Below are positions 30,894 to 39,899 of a stretch of 64,000 nucleotides of DNA, in pieces. The notes under the pieces were generated by a model. The model searched no databases, had not been told where the DNA came from, and worked only from the letters and a program-made list of their open reading frames with translations. Every line of letters starts with the position of its first letter. The stretch's first letter is position 1. The DNA lies in contig NZ_JACAPG010000006.1 in the NCBI RefSeq assembly GCF_013385825.1, positions 248,001-312,000 of the forward strand, given 5' to 3'. Origin of the DNA: Pseudomonas reactans. Lineage in GTDB: Bacteria; Pseudomonadota; Gammaproteobacteria; Pseudomonadales; Pseudomonadaceae. The translations under genes were made by a program, and so were the position numbers.

Positions 30894-33028
30894 ACCTTGA
30901 ACTGATTGATCAGCCGCCGCTGCTGCTCCGCCAGCTTGGTCAAGTCCGCACTGGCCGCGCTGGATTCATCCGCGCCGCCTGCTACTTCATTGGCCACCTG
31001 GCCGATATTGATCACGTTGCGATTGATGTCCTCGGCCACCGCGCTCTGTTCTTCGGCGGCACTGGCGATCTGGGTGTTCATGTCGTTGATCACCGAGACG
31101 GCCTGGGTAATCGTTTCCAGCGCTTCGGCCGCCTTGGCCGCGTGTTGCACGCTTTCATCGGTGCGGTTCTGGCTGTCCTCCATCACCCGCACCACGTCCC
31201 GCGTGCCTTGTTGCAACTGCTGGATCATGGTCTGGATTTCTTCGGTGGCCTTTTGGGTCTTTTGCGCCAGGTTGCGCACTTCGTCGGCGACCACCGCAAA
31301 ACCACGGCCTTGCTCCCCGGCCCGCGCCGCTTCGATGGCGGCATTGAGCGCGAGCAGATTGGTCTGTTCGGCAATCCCGCGAATCGCCGTGAGGATGGCG
31401 TTGATGTTCTCGCTGTCCTTGGCCAGTGTTTGCACCACGCCCACCGCTTTGCCGATTTCTTCAGCCAGTGCGCCGATGGAGGTCGAGGTGTCGCGCACGA
31501 TGCGCATGCCTTGGCTTGCGGCCTGATCGGCATGGCTGGCGGCTTGGGCGGCTTGGGTGGCGTTGCGCGCAACATCTTGCGCAGTCGCGGTCATCTCATG
31601 CACAGCGGTGGCGACCTGGTCGATTTCCACCATCTGTTTGTGCACGCCCTGGTTGGTGCGGATCGCAATGTCGGCGGTGTGCTCTGACGAATCGCTGACC
31701 TTCTGCACCGAACTCACCACCTGGGTGATCATGCCCTGCAGCTTGATCAGGAAGGTATTGAAGCCGCTGGCGATCGCGCCCAGTTCATCGGCACGGTCAC
31801 TGGTCAGGCGCCGCGTCAGGTCACCTTCGCCCTGGGCGATGTCATTGAGCATCGCGACCATTTGTTTGAGTGGGCGGGCAATGCCGTGACCGACCAGCCA
31901 GATCACCAGCAAGCCGATACCAGCGATCAACAGGCCAGCGATGGTCATGCCGAAAATGTCAGTCTTGCGCTGGGCTTCCAGGTCGCTTTGCAGCTTCTGC
32001 GAATCGGCCATCACGGCGCTGAGGGGTAGTTGCAGCATCAGCGTCCAGCGCGCGTCGGCCTGGCCGATATTGAACGGCAGGAACAGCTCGATGTGCCCGT
32101 GTTCCTTGTCGATGTCGTAGCGCACTTCGCCGACTTTCAACTGGCCGAGGTTGGCCAGTTCATTGCTGTCGAGCAGGTCGCTGGCCTTTTCGCCGAGCTT
32201 GCTGGCGTCCTTGGTGTAGGCCACCAGGCGGCCGTTGCTGGAGATCAGCGCCAGTTCACCAGCACCGTTGTAGAGTTTTTGATCGGCGCTGGTGAGCATG
32301 TCCTGGATGAAGTTCACCGACAGGTCGGCACCAACGATGCCCTGGAAGGTGCCGTCGATCATGATCGGCTCGATGAACGAAGCCAGCATCACCATCGCGT
32401 TGCCCACTTTGTAAGGAGCCGGGTCGATGGCGCAGGCCTTTTTGTTTTCCTTGGAGCACAGGTAGTACTCACTGGCGCGCACACCGGTGGACAGGATGTT
32501 CTGGTCGTTGACGTCGGCAAGCTTGTCCAGGCCCAGGCTGCCATCGGCGTTGCGATACCACCAGGGCAGGAAGCGGCCGTCGGCGGCCATGCCGATAATG
32601 GGGCTGTTCACGTAGGCTGCGTCGTTGTGATCGATCGCATTGGGCTCCCAGCCGATGTAGGCGCCGAGGATCTTCGGATTGCGCACCACGGTTTCATGCA
32701 GCAGGTTGATCAGTTGCTCGCGGCCGACTTGCAGCGCCGGCTGGCCCTTGGCGTCTTTCATGCCGAGCAGGGCGTTGGCGGTGGCCAGGCTCTTGGCGGT
32801 CACCAAGGGCGCTTCCAGTTCGCGCTGGATCAAGGTGGCTTGGGTTTGCGCCAAGGCGGTCAGGCGCTGCTCGATGATCTGTTCGAATTGCACCTGGGTG
32901 CGATCCTGCACCATCTCTTGGGTCCGCGCTCCGGCAAACAAGGCGTACAGCACCAGCACCGCGACCACGCTCAGGACAATCGCCCCGGCCAGTGCCGCGA
33001 CAGAAAATTGGATCGACTTGAATTTCAT
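30890..33028 (-). CDS. Methyl-accepting chemotaxis protein with dCache sensor
   Basis: A 712-residue chemoreceptor: membrane helix about 9-32, periplasmic dCache_1 sensor about 35-350, second helix about 357-380, HAMP, then a cytoplasmic signalling domain whose tip is [20 protein letters not shown]. No C-terminal CheR-binding pentapeptide; it ends INQFKV. The sensor has [13 protein letters not shown] rather than the RxWY amino-acid motif of PctA-type receptors, so the ligand is unlikely to be read by that rule. The start at ATG 33028 follows GGAGC; the frame is open 21 codons upstream. It matches by position PA4633. Confidence 0.92.
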   Translation of the reverse strand: MKFKSIQFSVAALAGAIVLSVVAVLVLYALFAGARTQEMVQDRTQVQFEQIIEQRLTALAQTQATLIQRELEAPLVTAKSLATANALLGMKDAKGQPALQVGREQLINLLHETVVRNPKILGAYIGWEPNAIDHNDAAYVNSPIIGMAADGRFLPWWYRNADGSLGLDKLADVNDQNILSTGVRASEYYLCSKENKKACAIDPAPYKVGNAMVMLASFIEPIMIDGTFQGIVGADLSVNFIQDMLTSADQKLYNGAGELALISSNGRLVAYTKDASKLGEKASDLLDSNELANLGQLKVGEVRYDIDKEHGHIELFLPFNIGQADARWTLMLQLPLSAVMADSQKLQSDLEAQRKTDIFGMTIAGLLIAGIGLLVIWLVGHGIARPLKQMVAMLNDIAQGEGDLTRRLTSDRADELGAIASGFNTFLIKLQGMITQVVSSVQKVSDSSEHTADIAIRTNQGVHKQMVEIDQVATAVHEMTATAQDVARNATQAAQAASHADQAASQGMRIVRDTSTSIGALAEEIGKAVGVVQTLAKDSENINAILTAIRGIAEQTNLLALNAAIEAARAGEQGRGFAVVADEVRNLAQKTQKATEEIQTMIQQLQQGTRDVVRVMEDSQNRTDESVQHAAKAAEALETITQAVSVINDMNTQIASAAEEQSAVAEDINRNVINIGQVANEVAGGADESSAASADLTKLAEQQRRLINQFKV

Positions 33029-33269
33029 GAAAGCTCCGGGCACAGGGGAGAGAATCCGCCTTTTTGTATCGGCCACGGGCGCGCAGGGCATTAGGGGTTG
33101 TCCTACAAAAATGTTTGGGGTGTCGCAAATGGAAAGCCCGTCGACGTTATTGGCGCCGTGGGATGTATCTGAAAATCAGCGGTTACACGTCTGGTGTATC
33201 TGGCGTCGATACAAACGAGCGCCTACGATACGCGCCATGTTTTAAGGGCGTGTTTTCAGGGAGAGGTTC

Positions 33270-34088
33270 ATGAAGAAGTCATTGGCAGTTAGCGGCCTGG
33301 TTGCAGCGATGCTGCTGGCCGGGTGTCAGTCGGTCAACACCACCAGCGGCGGCGCCGTTGGGGTTGAGCGTAAGCAGTACATGTTCAGCATGCTGTCGAG
33401 CCAGGAAGTCGACCAGATGTATGCCCAGTCCTACCAGCAGACCCTGGGAGAGGCCAGCAGCAAGGGCCAACTGGACAAGACCAGCGCCAACGCCAAGCGC
33501 GTGCAGGCCATCGCCAACCGCTTGATCGCCCAGGCGCCGACCTTCCGTGCGGATGCCGCGCAGTGGAAGTGGGAAGTGAACCTGATCAAGAGCGACGAGA
33601 TGAACGCCAACTGCGGGCCTGGCGGCAAGATCTTCGTGTACAGCGCATTGATCGATAACCTCAAGCTCACCGATGACGAACTGGCCGCCGTGATGGGTCA
33701 TGAAATCGCCCACGCGTTGCGTGAACACGGCCGTGAAGCCATGTCCAAGGCCTACGGGATCGAGATGGCGAAGCAGGGCGCCGGTGCATTGTTCGGCCTC
33801 GGCCAGGACAGCCTGGCATTGGCCGATACCGTGGCCAACTACGGCATGACCTTGCCCAACAGCCGCAGCAATGAAAACGAAGCGGACCTGATCGGCCTGG
33901 AGCTGTCGGCTCGTGCGGGCTACAACCCGAACGCTGCCATTACCTTGTGGAACAAGATGGCTAAAGCCTCGGAAGGTGCGCCGCCGGAGTTCATGAGTAC
34001 TCACCCGGCCTCCGACAGCCGAATCGCCTCGTTGCAGGCGGCGATTCCGAAGGTGATGCCGCTGTACCAGCAGGCAAAAAAATCCTGA
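33270..34088 (+). CDS. M48-family metallopeptidase lipoprotein
   Basis: A 272-residue lipoprotein with lipobox LLAGC (Cys about residue 19). The zinc site is complete: HEIAHALREHGRE near residue 149 and the third ligand in NENEADLIGL near residue 208. It belongs to the BepA/LoiP-like M48 peptidases, which degrade or assemble outer-membrane proteins in the periplasm. No TPR domain follows, so it is closer to LoiP/YcaL than BepA. GAGAGG precedes the start. It is divergent from the chemoreceptor gene. Confidence 0.9.
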   Translation: MKKSLAVSGLVAAMLLAGCQSVNTTSGGAVGVERKQYMFSMLSSQEVDQMYAQSYQQTLGEASSKGQLDKTSANAKRVQAIANRLIAQAPTFRADAAQWKWEVNLIKSDEMNANCGPGGKIFVYSALIDNLKLTDDELAAVMGHEIAHALREHGREAMSKAYGIEMAKQGAGALFGLGQDSLALADTVANYGMTLPNSRSNENEADLIGLELSARAGYNPNAAITLWNKMAKASEGAPPEFMSTHPASDSRIASLQAAIPKVMPLYQQAKKS

Positions 34089-34103
34089 GTTAACGCTGCC
34101 CCT

Positions 34104-34190
34104 TTGTAGGAGTCCGGCTTGGCGAATCGTCGCACCGCGGCGATAGCGCCCTGAAGATCGCTATCGACGGCAAGCCGGGCTCCTACAAGG
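34104..34190. repeat. Degenerate REPIN
   Basis: The right arm (GGCAAGCCGGGCTCCTACAA) is near consensus, but the left arm has an inserted T and mismatches (TAGGAGTCCGGCTTGGCGAA). It lies between convergent genes for the M48 lipoprotein and the Mn exporter. Confidence 0.8.
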
Positions 34191-34196
34191 TGTGTG

Positions 34197-34781
34197 TTAG
34201 ATCCAGCCGCTGCTCTGCATGGCCTTGTAAACAGCCACAATCGCCAGGATGAAAAACGCCGAAGCCGCCAGTCGACGAATCAGCGTCAACGGCAGTTTCT
34301 CCGCTGCAAAATTCCCCGCCAAGACCACCGGCACGTTGGCAATCAGCATGCCCAGGGTCGTCCCGATAATCACCAGCCACAACTCCGGGTACTGCGCCGC
34401 CAGCATCACTGTGGCGATCTGCGTCTTGTCACCGATTTCCGCGAGGAAGAACGCGATCAGCGTGGTCAGGAACGGGCCGAATTTGCGCGTGGTACTGGCT
34501 TCGTCATCGTCGAGTTTGTCCGGCACCAGGGTCCACAACGCCGTGGCGCAGAAGCTCGCCGCGAGGATCCAGTGCAACACCGCATCCGAGAAGAAACTGC
34601 CGAACCAGGCCCCCACGGCACCGGCGGCCGCATGGTTAGCCAGGGTCGCGGCGACGATGCCGGCGATGATCGGCCAGGGCTTGCGAAAGCGGGCTGCAAG
34701 GATGAGCGCGAGCAGTTGCGTCTTGTCGCCGATTTCGGCCAAGGCAACGATTGCGGTAGGAACGAGTAATGAATCCAGCAT
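34197..34781 (-). CDS. GDT1/TMEM165 (UPF0016) family manganese exporter
   Basis: A 194-residue inner-membrane protein with about six helices and the two hallmark ExGD(K/R)TQ motifs: VALAEIGDKTQLLALI near residue 15 and FLAEIGDKTQIATVML near residue 120. Family members export Mn2+ (or Ca2+). The start at ATG 34781 gives the usual length; the frame is open upstream through the riboswitch. The upstream yybP-ykoY element strongly supports a manganese role. Confidence 0.92.
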   Translation of the reverse strand: MLDSLLVPTAIVALAEIGDKTQLLALILAARFRKPWPIIAGIVAATLANHAAAGAVGAWFGSFFSDAVLHWILAASFCATALWTLVPDKLDDDEASTTRKFGPFLTTLIAFFLAEIGDKTQIATVMLAAQYPELWLVIIGTTLGMLIANVPVVLAGNFAAEKLPLTLIRRLAASAFFILAIVAVYKAMQSSGWI

Positions 34782-34795
34782 CAGGTAGGTTTCCA

Positions 34796-34985
34796 GGGGC
34801 GGGTCGACACGGCTATGACACGTACAGCCTTCCCGCCCCGGGTAAGGTGTGCGTGTCATAGGTCTTGTCAAACCCCGGTCCGTCTGTGCGGACTCCTGGG
34901 TCGCATACGCCATGGTCTGCTGACCAAGTATGTTGACGTATGCCGGACGAGCGTGGCGCTCGTGGGAGACTACTCCCCTAGGACG
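34796..34985 (-). promoter_or_regulatory. yybP-ykoY (Mn2+) riboswitch leader with switching stems
   Basis: On the minus strand the leader carries the conserved GGGGAGTAG (34979-34971), a middle section with ATACGTCAACATACTTGG, and AGACCTATGACACG (34868-34855), as in yybP-ykoY riboswitches of Mn exporters. Two perfect inverted repeats follow: CTATGACACG (34813-34822) with CGTGTCATAG (34852-34861), and GGGGCGGG (34796-34803) with CCCGCCCC (34832-34839). Their arms interleave, so the stems exclude each other. The second stem lies next to the weak GGA ribosome site before the start codon. High Mn2+ would be expected to turn expression on. Confidence 0.85.
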
Positions 34986-35041
34986 GAGCGGATTCTGCCT
35001 AGGCAAAATCCATTCGGCAAGCCTTCTTTTTCAAACGCCCG

Positions 35042-36040
35042 TCAGCCGCGCTTGGCACGGTAGATGCGAAAACCATTGCCTTCGGCCTTGATCGCGCACA
35101 CGCCCAGGTGCTCTTCGATCAGCGGCTGGTACTTCAGGAAGCTGTTGGCGACCAGGCGAAGTTCGCCACCTTTTGCTAGGTGTTTCGCCGCTTTTCGCAG
35201 CAGGTTCTCAGTGGCGAAATAATCGGTGTGCACGCCGACATGGAACGGCGGGTTGCTCAAAATCGCGTTCAAACCCATCGGTGCCGCGTCGATACCATCG
35301 CCGGTCAATACCTCGGCTTCCAGGCCATTGGCGGCCAGGGTCAAGCGACTGCTGGCGGCGGCGAAGGCATCGACGTCGAGCATCGTCACCGTGTTGTGCG
35401 GGTAGCGACGTTTGACCGCAGCCCCCAGCACCCCCGCGCCACAACCAAAGTCCAGCAGATGGCCGCTTGGCAGTTTGTCCAGATGTTCCAGCAGCAGTTC
35501 GGTGCCACGATCCAGGCGCCCGTGGCTGAACACGCCTGGCAGGCTCACCACTTTGAGCGGGCCCTCGGCCAGCGGCACGTCGAAGACCTGGGCGAGGCTC
35601 TCCAGCTCGACGGCTTGCGGGGCGTTGGCCACGGTGATCTGCCACAGCTGGCAATGCCGCGCGCTGTCGAGCTTGCGCGGTTTGCCGAAAGGGATCAGCT
35701 GCTTGGCGGCGCTTTCGATACCGGCTTTCTTCTCGCCGACCAAAAACAGCTCGGCGCCGGGCAAGCGCGAGGCCACGGCGTTGAGCAGGTAGTCGGTGAG
35801 ATCCTTGGACTTGGGCAGGAAGATCACCGCCGTATCAAACGCCCGGTCAGGCACGTTCACACCGAACTGGCTGCGCCCGGGGAAACGTGCATCGAGTGCC
35901 GCCTGATCGCCGGCATGCCAGCACCAGCCATGGGCGTTTGGCAGGCGACCCAGCAGGTCGTCGGCAGGCAACCCCACCAGCAGCAGGTTGCCTTGAAAAA
36001 GTTCGGCCTGACGAAGCAGTACTTCACTGCGCGGATCCAT
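35042..36040 (-). CDS. rsmC: RsmC, 16S rRNA m2G1207 methyltransferase
   Basis: A 332-residue two-domain methyltransferase. The N-terminal half is a degenerate duplicate domain; the C-terminal half has the SAM motif [15 protein letters not shown] near residue 196 and the catalytic NPPFHVG near residue 260, typical of guanine-N2 enzymes. E. coli RsmC has 343 residues. Closely related RlmG is an alternative, but length and context favour RsmC. The gene ends upstream of the Mn riboswitch. Confidence 0.88.
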   Translation of the reverse strand: MDPRSEVLLRQAELFQGNLLLVGLPADDLLGRLPNAHGWCWHAGDQAALDARFPGRSQFGVNVPDRAFDTAVIFLPKSKDLTDYLLNAVASRLPGAELFLVGEKKAGIESAAKQLIPFGKPRKLDSARHCQLWQITVANAPQAVELESLAQVFDVPLAEGPLKVVSLPGVFSHGRLDRGTELLLEHLDKLPSGHLLDFGCGAGVLGAAVKRRYPHNTVTMLDVDAFAAASSRLTLAANGLEAEVLTGDGIDAAPMGLNAILSNPPFHVGVHTDYFATENLLRKAAKHLAKGGELRLVANSFLKYQPLIEEHLGVCAIKAEGNGFRIYRAKRG

Positions 36041-36070
36041 GGTCTGCTCCTTGAAAAGGGGCGCAGTTTA

Positions 36071-37036
36071 TCAACTGACGACGCGCAGCGGGGCCCCGTT
36101 GAAAAAGCCCCGGGCGTTTTCCGCCAGTTGGCCAACGATGCGCTGGCGCGCTTCGCGACTGCCCCAGGCGTTGTGCGGGGTGACGATCAGTCGAGGGATA
36201 TCACCGGCCAACAGTGGGTTGCCATTCACCGGCGGTTCCACGCTCAGTACATCGGTGGCTGCGCCGCCCAGATGGCCGCTGCGCAAGGCGTCCGCCAGGG
36301 CCTGCTCATTGATCAAACCACCGCGCGCCGTGTTGACCACAAACGCGCCAGGCTTGAGCAGTGCCAGCTCGCGGGCGCCGATAAAGTCGCGGGTGTGTTC
36401 GTTGAGCGGGCAGTGCAGGGTGAGTGCGTCCACCTGCGCTAGCAACTCATCCAGCGGCACGCGGTCAGCGCGGGCCGGGCGGCCTGGAATCGCGCCGAGC
36501 AGGACACGCATGCCGAACGCTTCAGCCAGTCGCGCGACGGCGCCGCCCAACTCACCATGGCCGAGCAGGCCGAGGGTCTTGCCTTCCAGCTCGACAATGG
36601 GGTGGTCCAGCAGGCAGAACTGCTTGGCCTCCTGCCACTTGCCGGCGCTGACGTCCCGTTGATAATCCTTCAAGCGCGTCGCCAGGTTGAGCAACAGCAT
36701 GATCGTGTGCTGCGCCACCGACGGCGTGCCGTAGCCCTGGCAGTTGCTCACGGTGATGCCGTGGGCGCGGGCGGCGTCGAGGTCGACGTTATTGGTGCCA
36801 GTGGCCGACACCAGGATCAGCTTGAGGTCCGGGCAGGCCGCCAGGGTTTCGGTGTTGAGGGCGATTTTGTTGCTGATGACCACGTGGGCGCCTTGCACGC
36901 GTTCGATCACGTTCTGCGGCGTGGTGCCGGTAAACAACTGCAACTCGCTGAAGCTGTCTCGCAGCTCGCTGAGGTCGAGGTCCCCCAGGTCCAGGGACGG
37001 GTGATCAAGGAAGACGGCGCGGCAATTGTTCGTCAT
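36071..37036 (-). CDS. hprA: D-glycerate / hydroxypyruvate dehydrogenase
   Basis: A 321-residue NAD(P)-dependent D-2-hydroxyacid dehydrogenase. The Rossmann motif is LGLLGHGELGGAVARLA; the catalytic Arg is in VNTARGGLIN, the Glu in LSVEPP and the His in VTPHNAWGS. It reduces hydroxypyruvate to glycerate (or glyoxylate to glycolate), or the reverse. Two ATGs are adjacent (37039 and 37036); the second gives MTNNCRAVFLDH. It lies 30 bases upstream of rsmC and probably drives it too. Confidence 0.9.
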   Translation of the reverse strand: MTNNCRAVFLDHPSLDLGDLDLSELRDSFSELQLFTGTTPQNVIERVQGAHVVISNKIALNTETLAACPDLKLILVSATGTNNVDLDAARAHGITVSNCQGYGTPSVAQHTIMLLLNLATRLKDYQRDVSAGKWQEAKQFCLLDHPIVELEGKTLGLLGHGELGGAVARLAEAFGMRVLLGAIPGRPARADRVPLDELLAQVDALTLHCPLNEHTRDFIGARELALLKPGAFVVNTARGGLINEQALADALRSGHLGGAATDVLSVEPPVNGNPLLAGDIPRLIVTPHNAWGSREARQRIVGQLAENARGFFNGAPLRVVS

Positions 37037-37121
37037 CAACTGTACCTTTTGCGACAGGGTTCGAAGGCGTAATCTCCCGAGCCTATCAGATGAAATAATC
37101 AGTTACTTAATTGGAGTGAGC

Positions 37122-37754
37122 ATGTACGCCGCCGAATTTTTGACCGTAGCCCTGATTCACTTGTTGGCGGTGGCCAGCCCCGGCCCGGATTTCGCGGTGG
37201 TGGTGCGTGAGAGTGTCACCCATGGCCGTCGCGCCGGGACCTGGACTGCGCTGGGCGTCGGCTCGGCGATTTTCCTACACGTAGGTTATTCGTTGCTCGG
37301 TATCGGCTTGATCGTGTCCCAGTCCATCGTGCTGTTCAACGCCCTGAAATGGGCGGCCGCCGCCTACCTGCTGTACATCGGTTTCAAGGCCCTGCGCGCG
37401 CAGCCGGCCAAGCCAGTCGCCGAAGGCGAACTGCACCGCGAAGCGGGCGAGCGCACACCACGTGGTGCGTTTACCGCAGGCTTTGTCACCAACGGCTTGA
37501 ACCCCAAGGCCACGCTGTTCTTCCTGTCGTTGTTCACCGTGGTGATCAACCCCCATACACCGCTGGCGATCCAAGCCGGTTACGGCGTGTACCTGGCGGT
37601 GGCGACGGCGCTGTGGTTCTGTTTGGTGGCGATGCTGTTCAGCCAGCAGCGCGTGCGCGCCGGTTTTGCGCGGATGGGGCATTGGTTCGACCGCACCATG
37701 GGCGCGGTGTTGATTGCGATTGGGGTCAAGCTGGCCTTCACCAGCATGAAATAG
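37122..37754 (+). CDS. LysE/RhtB-family amino acid exporter
   Basis: A 210-residue inner-membrane protein with about six helices. The family motif LLAVASPGPDFAVVVRESVT near residue 15 is clear, as is FVTNGLNPKATLFFLSLF near residue 125. Members export homoserine, threonine, lysine or other amino acids; the substrate here is unknown. GGAG precedes ATG 37122. Confidence 0.9.
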   Translation: MYAAEFLTVALIHLLAVASPGPDFAVVVRESVTHGRRAGTWTALGVGSAIFLHVGYSLLGIGLIVSQSIVLFNALKWAAAAYLLYIGFKALRAQPAKPVAEGELHREAGERTPRGAFTAGFVTNGLNPKATLFFLSLFTVVINPHTPLAIQAGYGVYLAVATALWFCLVAMLFSQQRVRAGFARMGHWFDRTMGAVLIAIGVKLAFTSMK

Positions 37755-37804
37755 GCTGGATGCTGGCGCAAAGCTAGCGTTCATTGGGGTCTGCAAATCA
37801 TTCC

Positions 37805-37858
37805 TTTGGCTGATTTGGCTGAAACATATGCGCTCTACAGTGCAGTTCTTTCAGCCAA
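37805..37858 (+). promoter_or_regulatory. Operator-like repeats before the acyl-CoA ligase gene
   Basis: Two tandem 9-base repeats TTTGGCTGA occupy 37805-37813 and 37814-37822. A perfect 10-base inverted repeat joins TTGGCTGAAA (37815-37824) with TTTCAGCCAA (37849-37858), 24 bases apart. The -10-like TACAGT lies between them. Such spacing suggests binding of a dimeric regulator on both sides of the promoter; the regulator is not identified. Confidence 0.55.
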
Positions 37859-37885
37859 GACCATGCAGTCATAAAAGGGATTCGT

Positions 37886-39568
37886 ATGTTGCAGACCCGT
37901 GTTATCCCGCCCGCCGAAGGTGCGTACCAATACCCGCTGTTGATCAAACGCCTGTTGATGTCCGGCACCCGCTATGAAAAGACCCGGGAAATCGTCTACC
38001 GCGACAAACTGCGTTACACCTACCCCACCCTGATCGAGCGCGTTGCGCGCCTGGCCAATGTGCTGACTGAAGCGGGTGTGAAGGCCGGTGATACCGTGGC
38101 GGTGATGGACTGGGACAGTCATCGTTACCTGGAATGCATGTTTGCCATCCCGATGATTGGTGCGGTGATCCACACCATCAACGTGCGCCTGTCGCCGGAA
38201 CAGATCCTGTACACCATGAACCACGCCGAGGACCGCTTCGTGCTGGTCAACAGCGAGTTCGTGGGGCTTTACCAGGCGATTGCCGGGCAGTTGACCACGG
38301 TCGACAAGACCCTGCTGCTCACCGACGGTGAGTCCAAGACCGCCGAGTTGCCCAACCTGGTGGGCGAGTACGAAACCCTGCTGGCCGCCGCCAGCCCGAA
38401 GTACGACTTCCAGGACTTCAACGAAAATTCTGTCGCCACCACTTTCTACACCACCGGCACCACCGGTAACCCCAAGGGCGTGTATTTCACCCACCGCCAG
38501 TTGGTGCTGCACACCATGGGCGTGGCGACCATCATGGGCAGCGTCGACAGCGTGCGCCTGCTGGGCACCAACGATGTGTACATGCCGATCACGCCGATGT
38601 TCCACGTGCACGCCTGGGGCCTGCCGTATGTGGCGACCATGCTCGGCCTGAAACAGGTCTACCCCGGTCGCTACGACCCGGAATACCTGGTGGAGCTGTG
38701 GCGCAAGGAAAAGGTCACCTTCTCCCATTGCGTACCGACCATCCTGCAAATGGTGCTCAATGCCAAGGCGGCCCAGGACGTGGATTTCGGTGGCTGGAAA
38801 ATTGTCATCGGCGGCAGTGCGCTTAACCGTTCGCTGTACGAAGCGTCCAAGGCACGGGGCATTCAGTTGACCGCCGCGTATGGCATGTCCGAGACCGGGC
38901 CGCTGGTGTCCTGCGCCCACCTCAACGAAGAGTTGATGGCTGGCAGCGAGGATGAGCGCACCACCTACCGCATCAAGGCCGGCGTGCCCGGGCCGTTGGT
39001 GGAAGCCGCGATCATTGATGGCGACGGCAACTTCCTGCCGGCCGACGGAGAGTCCCAGGGTGAACTGGTGCTGCGCGCGCCATGGCTCAGCGAAGGCTAT
39101 TTCAACGAGCCGCAAAAAGGCGCCGAGCTGTGGGAAGGCGGCTGGATGCACACCGGCGACGTGGCCACGCTGGATGCCTTCGGCGTGATCGACATCCGCG
39201 ACCGCATCAAGGATGTGATCAAGACCGGCGGCGAGTGGATCTCCTCCCTGGCCCTCGAAGACCTGGTCAGCCGGCACCCGGCGGTACGCGAAGTAGCGGT
39301 GGTGGGCATCGCCGACCCGCAATGGGGCGAGCGCCCGTTTGCCTTGCTGGTGGTGCGTGATGGCCATGTGATAGGGGCCCGCGAGCTCAAGGAGCACCTC
39401 AAGCCGTTCGTGGAACTGGGCCACTTGAGCAAGTGGGCGATTCCGAGCCAGATTGCCGTTGTTACTGAAATTCCCAAGACCAGTGTCGGCAAGCTCGACA
39501 AAAAACGTATCCGTATCGACATCATCGAATGGCAGGCCAATAACAGCACCTTCCTGTCCACCCTCTGA
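37886..39568 (+). CDS. Fatty acyl-CoA ligase (AlkK/FadD-like)
   Basis: A 560-residue ANL-superfamily enzyme that activates a carboxylic acid with ATP and CoA. The AMP-binding motif is TTFYTTGTTGNPKGVYFTH near residue 188; the motif YGMSETGPLVS is near residue 330; the catalytic lysine is in PKTSVGKLDKKRI near residue 540. It resembles AlkK-type medium-chain ligases. Substrate range is not certain. It lies upstream of the DUF1302/DUF1329 pair and its promoter has unusual repeat sites. Confidence 0.9.
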   Translation: MLQTRVIPPAEGAYQYPLLIKRLLMSGTRYEKTREIVYRDKLRYTYPTLIERVARLANVLTEAGVKAGDTVAVMDWDSHRYLECMFAIPMIGAVIHTINVRLSPEQILYTMNHAEDRFVLVNSEFVGLYQAIAGQLTTVDKTLLLTDGESKTAELPNLVGEYETLLAAASPKYDFQDFNENSVATTFYTTGTTGNPKGVYFTHRQLVLHTMGVATIMGSVDSVRLLGTNDVYMPITPMFHVHAWGLPYVATMLGLKQVYPGRYDPEYLVELWRKEKVTFSHCVPTILQMVLNAKAAQDVDFGGWKIVIGGSALNRSLYEASKARGIQLTAAYGMSETGPLVSCAHLNEELMAGSEDERTTYRIKAGVPGPLVEAAIIDGDGNFLPADGESQGELVLRAPWLSEGYFNEPQKGAELWEGGWMHTGDVATLDAFGVIDIRDRIKDVIKTGGEWISSLALEDLVSRHPAVREVAVVGIADPQWGERPFALLVVRDGHVIGARELKEHLKPFVELGHLSKWAIPSQIAVVTEIPKTSVGKLDKKRIRIDIIEWQANNSTFLSTL

Positions 39569-39899
39569 CGCCCCTCGCCGTGCCCGTTCGGGCACGGCAA
39601 TGCTCTATCTGGCGCCTTTACTTGTGATTTGCCGATTTTCAGCCATCCTTGCCGCGTCGGCCTTCGTCGACGTGGCGAAAGGGTCGTGGCAGACGGGTTG
39701 GTGATGCAAATCACACTTTAGAGGGATCAAGCACTACCCCCTGCTGGCTATAGTCCCTTCCAGAGTTTTTCAAGGATGTTCCGCTTCGGGCCATGGGGGC
39801 TCGGCTGCCGAGCGGCATTGGAATCGTTGTATTCCGGCCGTTACATGCATCACAGAAAGAACTCACTGCCATAACAATAATGCACATGGAGTAGCGTCG
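39569..39899 (+). promoter_or_regulatory. 331-base intergenic region with a DUF1302 promoter
   Basis: A perfect hairpin GCCGTGCCC-GTTC-GGGCACGGC (39577-39598) follows the ligase gene but has no T tract. Further on, TATAGT at 39749-39754 looks like a -10 without a good -35, preceded by AGCACTACCCCCTGC (39730-39744), perhaps the site for an activator such as the LuxR/MalT-like protein encoded downstream. GGAG lies eight bases before the DUF1302 start. No gene seen. Confidence 0.5.

Noticed and set aside
37835..39595. 586-codon minus-strand frame opposite the acyl-CoA ligase
   Set aside because: Mirrors the coding strand of a clear ANL enzyme; no recognisable domain.
39577..39598. Hairpin after the acyl-CoA ligase gene as an intrinsic terminator
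   Set aside because: Perfect stem but no T tract; at most a weak or Rho-assisted stop.
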